DNA of 64,000 bases, taken from Silene conica (lineage: Eukaryota; Streptophyta; Magnoliopsida; Caryophyllales; Caryophyllaceae). Of the stretch, positions 58,186-64,000 are shown piece after piece (position 1 is the stretch's first letter; every line of letters starts with the position of its first letter). The position numbers and the translations under genes are program-made. The notes under the pieces are model-generated. The model had not been told where the DNA came from. It saw only the letters and a list, made by a program, of their open reading frames with translations, and did not search any database. The stretch covers positions 19,619,247 to 19,683,246 of the forward strand of contig CM055319.2 of the NCBI GenBank assembly GCA_029255685.2, written 5' to 3'.

Positions 58186-59175
58186 TTAGGGAACCATGGT
58201 TGAATCATCTGAAACCTGTGCTGGTTCAATTTTGAAAACGACAGGAATCCGGCTCGCCAAGCAATGAACAACATTTTCAGGACTTGCAAAATAACTGTTC
58301 CTCCTTATCTCTTTGTGGGCAGCTGGAACAATTGTTGGCATATAGTCAAACACACAACCTAATGCGGTTTCATTCCTCTCAATGAGGGTGTCTGTAAACT
58401 CAGGTTCATCAGAGATCTCATACACCATTTCCCTTACAGTTAAGTAGCTCTCTAACTCAAGTTTACATAACAATGCAGCCATCTCTGCCTTTGAAGATTG
58501 ATAATTGACATCAATAATTTCAAGATTGTATGTTGATATCAGATAAGTGACAACTTTCTTAGCCAAACTGTTTTTAGCATTATCAAGTGTATCACAACAT
58601 AATCCAATAAAACTCGAATTCAAAGCAGCACTGGGTGGAGATCTGATAGTAATCTAAGCACTGTACTGCCCATCGCTATGCCTGACCGATTCCAATGGCG
58701 TGCACTGGACTGCATATGTCTTAATAATCTTGCTAAGGAGGGGCATATAACTAATAGAAACATATGTAATGCTCACAGGATCAATACATGATTTATCCTT
58801 TGAAACACATTCAGTATGTTTCCTGACAATATTATGCAGCTCTCTCCGCTTCAAATTATAAAGCTCACTGCAACGCTCCAGGGTAACACATCGTTCAAAA
58901 GTGAGGTCCTGAACAACAACAGACCATCGCCTGATAACATCACTAACAGCTACTTCACAGGACTCCTCAATCGTATCAGCATAACCTCCTACATATGTAA
59001 GCTCCATAACTCCATTAGTTGAAAACACAACATTCGCCTTCACCACTACATATACACTGTTCTCAGATATATCTAAGATATGATATTTAGGATCTGGAAA
59101 GTGTAACACAGATGTAATTTATTTGAGCAGAGGATGGTACGGCACATCGATCTGCATTGGAGCTACTTGTAGCAT
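58186..59175 (-). pseudogene. Tandem dsRBD-like protein B, two in-frame stops
   Basis: Paralogue of 55742-56755. After an acceptor ttttaacag it reads MLQVAPMQIDVPYHPLLK, a TAA (59119-59121), then the first domain: DPKYHILDISENSVYVVVKA, YVGGYADTIEESCEVAVSDV. The helix ERCSELYNLKRRELHNIV aligns with NRCANLWRLKQEELRRLK of copy A. A TAG at 58654-58656 lies between the domains in the same frame. The second domain has SSFIGLCCDTLDNAKNSLAK and LEIIDVNYQSSKAEMAALL. The C-terminal tail (LGCVFDYMPTIVPAAHKEI) is not shared with copy A. Strong divergence between A and B with shared layout argues for an old pair. Confidence 0.5.
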
Positions 59176-61319
59176 CTGTTAAAAACAACAAGCGACCATT
59201 AATCATAGTCCAGGGGAAAAAGGAAGGAACATATGTTATTGACAGCAGGAGTCTAAACATACTTATACCTATACAAACAAAAACATTTGTGCTACGGTTT
59301 ACTCGTAAATGGCTATTAGATATATTAAACAATAAAAATATTAAGCTTACATTGCTATGTTACCTTCGTATTTGATAAAAAATGTTAGATATTTCACAGA
59401 ATGTTAATGTAGGTATAATTCTTAGATCATGGAATTGTATATATCATAAGTGTATATTACATTATCAAAATCCCTTAAATTAAGGATTAGTACAATAACC
59501 ACGCTACCTATACTATACTATTGGGTATGGGTATGGGTATGGCTGATAGATACGGACATACGGTGGATGAAGTTGCTAATTTGTACTTTGTAACGATTAC
59601 AATGTGTGAATGATGATGTAAGTATGACCAATAAGGACATGTAACTTTTATGGTACGCAACATACTTAATAAGTGTTAAATGGTCTAAAACAATCATTTC
59701 AATCTAACTATAATAGTGTGTGTGAGTATAGTTAATGACAAGGGTAGTTCAATTTATCGACCATTTATAAAAAACGGTAAGGAAAACACGGAGAATAGCG
59801 TAACCAAATATATTGATATCGACGTAACTTACCCCGATAATTTTGTTACGTGATCTCGTGTGATTATAGTTAATGACAAGAGGAGCCAAATTTATTTACC
59901 GTGCAATGATTACAATGGGAATACCGACATGAAAACCACAGACAATAGCTTAATCAAGGTTATCGATAATGACCCCAATGGACGAACACTTTATCCGCAC
60001 TTATCCTCGGAAATTTGTACCTTTTACATATGTATAATTTCAACATCGGTTGTAACTAAAAAAACCCAAACGTATTAGACAAATTTCCAAACTTTTATTA
60101 AAAAAAAAATGTGTAAAGGTTATCTATGTTTTTTTTTTAAAAAAAAGTATTAAGAAAAACAATTAATCAAATGGTATACGTATGAAATCATGAGGAATTT
60201 GTGTCAATGTTCATCTAATTAACAAGGTGTAGTCATGTACTTGTCAAACAATAAGTTTAACTTAAGTAAATTACATAAAGACAATATCCTTTGGTCAATG
60301 GTGAATAAAAGTGGTCATGATGATTTATCTATACCATTGTGTACAAATTTAGTTAATAGGTTCGATAGCTTAAATTAGTGTACTTATATAGTTACCTACT
60401 TCACAAACTAATGCAATATGCGAAGCCCACACTGATTTTTAATATTCCGAGAGCTACCACAATTTACGATTTATTTAAACCAATGATTACACATAAAGAT
60501 CAGAGTTGCCAAATCGTTCTAAGGGAGCGCCATTTCCGTGAATATCATATAGAAAGCGTCTTAAAGGCATCAACGCGTAATTACCAATAATTAACAACTT
60601 ATTATTCGTTTCCCTCTCAAAGGACGTTTGTACATATAGACTACAATACGACAATTCTCATTTTTCAGTCATAATTTGAAAACAAATTAGTATAACTCAT
60701 AAAAACATGACGTTTTTATTGGTTAGGATTTTTTTGCGATGTTCTAAATTGTAAATAAGTGAGCGAGACAATGTTTCTAAAAAATCATAAACTATCTGAT
60801 CCATGTACAACAATATTAAAAGAATGTTAATCCACGATTCTAAAATACGGCACGTAATATTTGTAGAACAAAGCATCTACTCAACGCATGTTACGTACGC
60901 AAAGGACGGGCTTATCGTTCATTAACAACTTCACTCATTTTCAAGGGTTATCACATTATTCACATTGACGTACAACCATTACAAGCGGTAGAAGTCGAGA
61001 TTAATGTACAAAAGCATTGTACAAAAGTGAGAATACGCAAGAAGAATATTATTCAACATACGAAGTATATTAAGAACATCACAAATTGCACTGATTTCAA
61101 GATAAAAAACAGAATTCATCGTTCCACTACAACCAACCCCAACACATTCATGACTGTTCGCCTCCCTCATACATTCAATATAAAATGTAATCACATACAT
61201 CTATTAACCATCATTCAAGTTTATAATTACCATTGTCAACTAAATTCATTTATCCTTCTCTGACAAACCCCTTCATCTCCCACAAATTCCCACACATTAG
61301 AAACGCCAACTGCAACAAT
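59176..61319. other. Divergent spacer between dsRBD-like B and F-box-like C
   Basis: Over 2 kb between two genes pointing away from each other. Contains gggtatgggtatgggtatgg at 59523-59542 and a diverged direct repeat (59720-59830 and 59862-59975). No gene is seen. Confidence 0.4.
59720..59975 (+). repeat. Diverged direct repeat, about 142-bp offset
   Basis: gttaatgacaagggtagttc ... agaatagcgtaaccaa and gttaatgacaagaggagcca ... acaatagcttaatcaa align over about 110 bases with many differences. Confidence 0.5.
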
Positions 61320-61658
61320 ATGTCTAAACACTGTAAGGGATCAATATACACAAACAAGGCTGATAAAGAAAACTTTATCAATGGATACGTGAAATGGAAG
61401 AAACGACAGTTTAAATCGAATTCCCTGTTTTCCAGAACAACTGTTGAGAAACAAACACTGTCTGACAATAGTTCTCATCACCCATTCCTGAGCCTGCCTG
61501 AAACTATAACAGAGGTCTTCAACAGGCTTGATAAATCAGACAAGCGAAGCATGGCAGAGGTGTGTAAAGCATGTGCAACATTGTTTCTGTTTGGGACAGA
61601 GACGTCTAAAGTTGACACTGATTATGAGCGCCAGTTGGCAAAGGAGTGTGGGGAATAA
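61320..61658 (+). pseudogene. F-box-like protein C, truncated by an LTR
   Basis: Starts MSKHCKGSIYTNKADKENF and reads GYVKWKKRQFKSNSLFSRTT, then the F-box-like segment LSLPETITEVFNRLDKSDKR followed by SMAEVCKACATLF, and TETSKVDTDYERQLAKE. The frame ends at TAA 61656-61658, next to the presumed LTR start at 61663, so the C-terminal half (ending YYDSD in copies A and B) is missing. A related one-base shift near GNK is possible. An open frame upstream to 61233 has no counterpart in A and B and is ignored. Confidence 0.65.
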
Positions 61659-61662
61659 AGCA

Positions 61663-62646
61663 TGTATTCGCCCTAAAACGAGAAGGATTATAACGAAACA
61701 TACAATTGTGATTATAGTCATAAGTTAATTAAAAGCATGAAAAGGAATACAACCTTGGGTCCTTGCTTGAATAGGCCTAAGAACATGAATTAAAGTAAAT
61801 TCCCTCCTATAACTTGCACCCAAGACTTGATTGAGATGATGCCGCGTGTGCTAGAAATACTCTCCAATTGCCTTGCAGTATGGGGAGAGCTTTTGTGAGT
61901 TTTGATGTGAGATCTGAGTTTTGGGAAAAAAATATTCTCAAAACCTTAATTCTTGAGATTATCAATTACCAGTTCAACAAGAGTTCCCTGACAAAAGGAG
62001 GGGACTCTCCTTATGTAGTACTGGTGGGTCGGCCGAACGGGTTGAGGTGAGAGTGGGCTTTTCCCACTCTTACCTTATTCCTTTGCGTGATTCGATCCGA
62101 TTAGCAAAATATTATTCGCGGGTTTTATTTATAAATCGTACACGTGTTATCAGATATTAATGCAGTCGATGTATTAATAATGGTCTGATAAAATTACGAT
62201 ATTGTATAATTACCCAAATTAATATAACCGTTTATATTAATACGCGAATACAATATTTAATTAAATATAACCGTTTATATTTAATTTACGAATTAATCAT
62301 GTAATCCGTGTTAGCTAAAATTATTTAATCCGTATTAAATAATAATCTCAACATCTTATTGACTAATTTAATAGTCAATACCTCTGACTAACTGTTTAGT
62401 CATATCCGGCATAAATGTGACTGTATTTTCATACCTTCACATCTCTCAAACGTGTCCTATAGGTGTGACGTATAGGGACCAGTTGATCACCGCCATCCGT
62501 ATGACAATAGCGTCAAACTTATCTAGCAAGCCAACCGTTATTGATAAACGTGGATCAACTGATAATAATACTGAAGTATGCCCTTGTGATCCTTTAAGAG
62601 ATTTAGTAAGTCATTGTACTAATTGTCAAGGACACCAGCCCCAACA
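61663..62646 (-). repeat. 3' LTR of a copia element (left boundary tentative)
   Basis: The right end cagccccaaca is the LTR start read on the minus strand (TGTTGGGGCTGG) and is preceded in sense by the purine tract acaagtgggagat, as in the gag-only element. The left end is placed at tgtattcg because it gives TG...CA and breaks the F-box-like reading there; other positions within about 80 bp are possible. Confidence 0.6.
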
Positions 62647-63509
62647 ATCTCCCACTTGTCCGTACAAGGGTATGTGCAATGACGTTATCACACTACATGT
62701 GGAGGACACAAGCTCCAACAAAGTCCCACTTTTCCGTACAAGTGTAGGTGCGATAACCGATTCTCATATCCTTTTAAAATTTCTCCCACTCAATGTAAGA
62801 CAATTTGCAAATCCGCATTCGCAAAGGTCGTATCTCACAAGCGATTTGTATCAAGAGTGGTTTCCCCGACTAGAGAGTAACTTAACTGATAAAACGAATC
62901 TGTATTCGAGCATGGCCATGCATTTCAGTTACTACTCCTCGAGTGGCCCTGAGAAATGATAAAATCCTGATAAGGGTTTGGATATTTCCCTCAACTCGAA
63001 TCCTGCCGATGTTCGCGCAGCATGAAATAACCCAGAAAAAATCCTCTTGGCCCCTGTTACGATGACCGTGGGAAAGAAACAAAAGTTACCCAAATTATGC
63101 CTTAATCTCAAGAGACAGTTGAAAGTCAAAAGACTCGACTCTAAGGAACACTATGAAGATCCTATCCACGACCTGGCACCCAATGTTATAAAATATTTAG
63201 GACTCCATAACGTTGTCACGGGGTGTCCTATGAGATATCCGTATAACTCGCCTTTGTGATTGGTCAGTCATCCGTATGACATATGGCTCGTTGAACCCAC
63301 CATCAACCAACGTCACAAAATGATTACCTGAGTTATCAGCTCAAGTGGGTAATCAAGGACTAAAACGATGTAATGTAATTCAGTTCACTTTGTGGTATTC
63401 AAAATTGGCGTACAATTCCACATGAAAAACAAAACATTATATATCATAACAATGAGGTTGAATAGAGTACACGAGAAAATGAATTATTACATGAATTCAT
63501 AAAAGAGTA
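62647..63509 (-). other. Copia 3' untranslated region
   Basis: Lies between the pol stop and the LTR. Its first 320 bases resemble 40048-40300 of the gag-only element (gtggtttccccgactagaga; ctcctcgagtggccctgag), so the two elements are related. Three gtgggag/gtgggac motifs lie near 62650, 62727 and 62787. The long frame at 62417-62959 is not a gene. Confidence 0.65.
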
Positions 63510-64000
63510 CTACAGCTTAGGAACACATCTAATTCCCATGGAATGAATGTGCCTTTCATGCTTATCACGTGGTAAAGCTTTAGTGAGAGGATCAGCTATG
63601 TTGTCATCCGTAGCGATCTTATCAATAAATATCTCCTTTTACGCGGACTCGGGTGTAGAATCTGCTATAACAATTTGTTTAGAACTTTTCCAACTGACAG
63701 CAGCGCCATTAAGAGTAAACACGAATCCAGACTGAGATTTCGAGTCATCTCGATCCGTTTATAATCTAGCATCTGTGTAACCCGTGGCGCAGAGCGTTGA
63801 GTCGCCTCCGTAAGTCAATCGCCAATCTTTAGTCCTCCGTAGGTACTTAAGAATGTTTTTCACGGTCATCCAGTGTGGTTCACCTGGATGAGCTTGGAAG
63901 CGACTTGTCATACTCAATGCATATGCAACGTCTGGACATGTGCATATCATGGCATACATGATCGATCCTATAGCCGAAGCATAAGGAATCCGACTCATGC
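63510..64000 (-). pseudogene. Copia pol C-terminus (RT tail and RNase H), broken
   Basis: Runs off the window. MSRIPYASAIGSIMYAM, then CPDVAYALSMTSRFQ and HWMTVKNILKYLRRTKDW, the conserved connection between RT and RNase H in copia. GYTDARL, a stop (63759-63761), [20 protein letters not shown] and [10 protein letters not shown] follow. The middle of RNase H is deleted (after a TAA in the ESA segment near 63640), and the end reads ADPLTKALPRDKHERHIHSM GIRCVPKL. Degenerate: stops and a deletion. Confidence 0.85.

Larger units (their letters stand above)
20408..61662 (-). mobile_element. Large Helitron (or abutting Helitrons), heavily interrupted
   Basis: The right-hand genes include a Helitron Rep/helicase on the minus strand and the left end is a typical Helitron 3' terminus in the same orientation. 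Removing the Athila-like (7.8 kb), gag-only copia (8.3 kb) and solo LTR (2.6 kb) insertions leaves about 22 kb. Contents in sense order: F-box-like C (opposite strand), dsRBD-like B and A, Rep/helicase, RPA-like, F-box-like B (opposite strand), a spacer, F-box-like A, 3' end. I could not find the 5' TC end, and the third F-box-like copy is cut by an LTR. One element or several cannot be decided here. Confidence 0.45.

Noticed and set aside
59523..59542. gggtatgggtatgggtatgg as telomere-like repeat
   Set aside because: Three units only and not the plant TTTAGGG unit.
59500..59545. cctatactatactattggg, similar to Helitron 5' starts
   Set aside because: On the plus strand, opposite to Rep; lacks the TC start after an A. 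Not enough to call a terminus.
62417..62959. 180-codon ORF on the plus strand
   Set aside because: Lies across the copia LTR and 3' untranslated region; composition not protein-like and antisense to the element.

Overview
This window is a repeat-rich stretch of a plant nuclear genome. Evidence: Ty3/gypsy and Ty1/copia LTR retrotransposons with plant-type primer sites, a Mutator-like element, Stowaway-like MITEs, tRNA-derived SINEs and a plant-type Helitron. A eudicot is likely; a Caryophyllales affinity is only a guess from the style of the repeats. I found no intact ordinary host gene, no rRNA or true tRNA gene, and no CRISPR array. Almost every coding signal belongs to a mobile element.

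Layout. 1-8720: young Tekay/Del-type chromovirus with an intact 1478-codon gag-pol; its 5' LTR is cut by the window edge. It sits inside an inverted fragment of a related LTR (8721-9299), which itself sits in the tail of another LTR next to a dead copia pol (9376-10531). 11358-14491: MULE with long arms and a 9-bp target duplication. 15158-19300: a MITE, a SINE split by a 2.55-kb gag-protease-only copia element (15544-18097), a second SINE-like piece and a Stowaway element.

20408-61662: apparently the remains of one large (or several abutting) minus-strand Helitron(s). In the sense direction it holds two paralogous genes with tandem dsRBD-like domains (59.2-58.2 kb and 56.8-55.7 kb), the HUH Rep/PIF1-helicase gene (55.1-47.6 kb), an RPA70-like gene (38.1-34.9 kb), F-box-like genes (61.3, 33.5 and 20.8 kb, in mixed orientation) and a textbook Helitron 3' end (hairpin plus CTAG) at 20408. 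Three later retroelements interrupt it: a gag-protease Athila-like element (25687-33474), a gag-only copia element (38786-47070) and a solo LTR inside the helicase (48341-50913). A degenerate copia element (about 61663 to the end) truncates the last F-box-like copy.

Most interesting signals: (1) a 24-codon micro-ORF in the chromovirus LTR whose ATG and reading frame also occur in the diverged neighbouring LTR, with nearly all differences at third codon positions; (2) a Helitron accessory set combining RPA, F-box-like and dsRBD-like proteins; (3) a block of the Rep gene carrying the HUH motif, copied into the gene's own upstream exon; (4) arrays of short palindromes in the LTRs of two unrelated retroelements, in one case also inside the coding region; (5) three non-autonomous LTR elements that keep gag but lack reverse transcriptase and integrase. 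All motif and homology calls were made by eye; no database was consulted.
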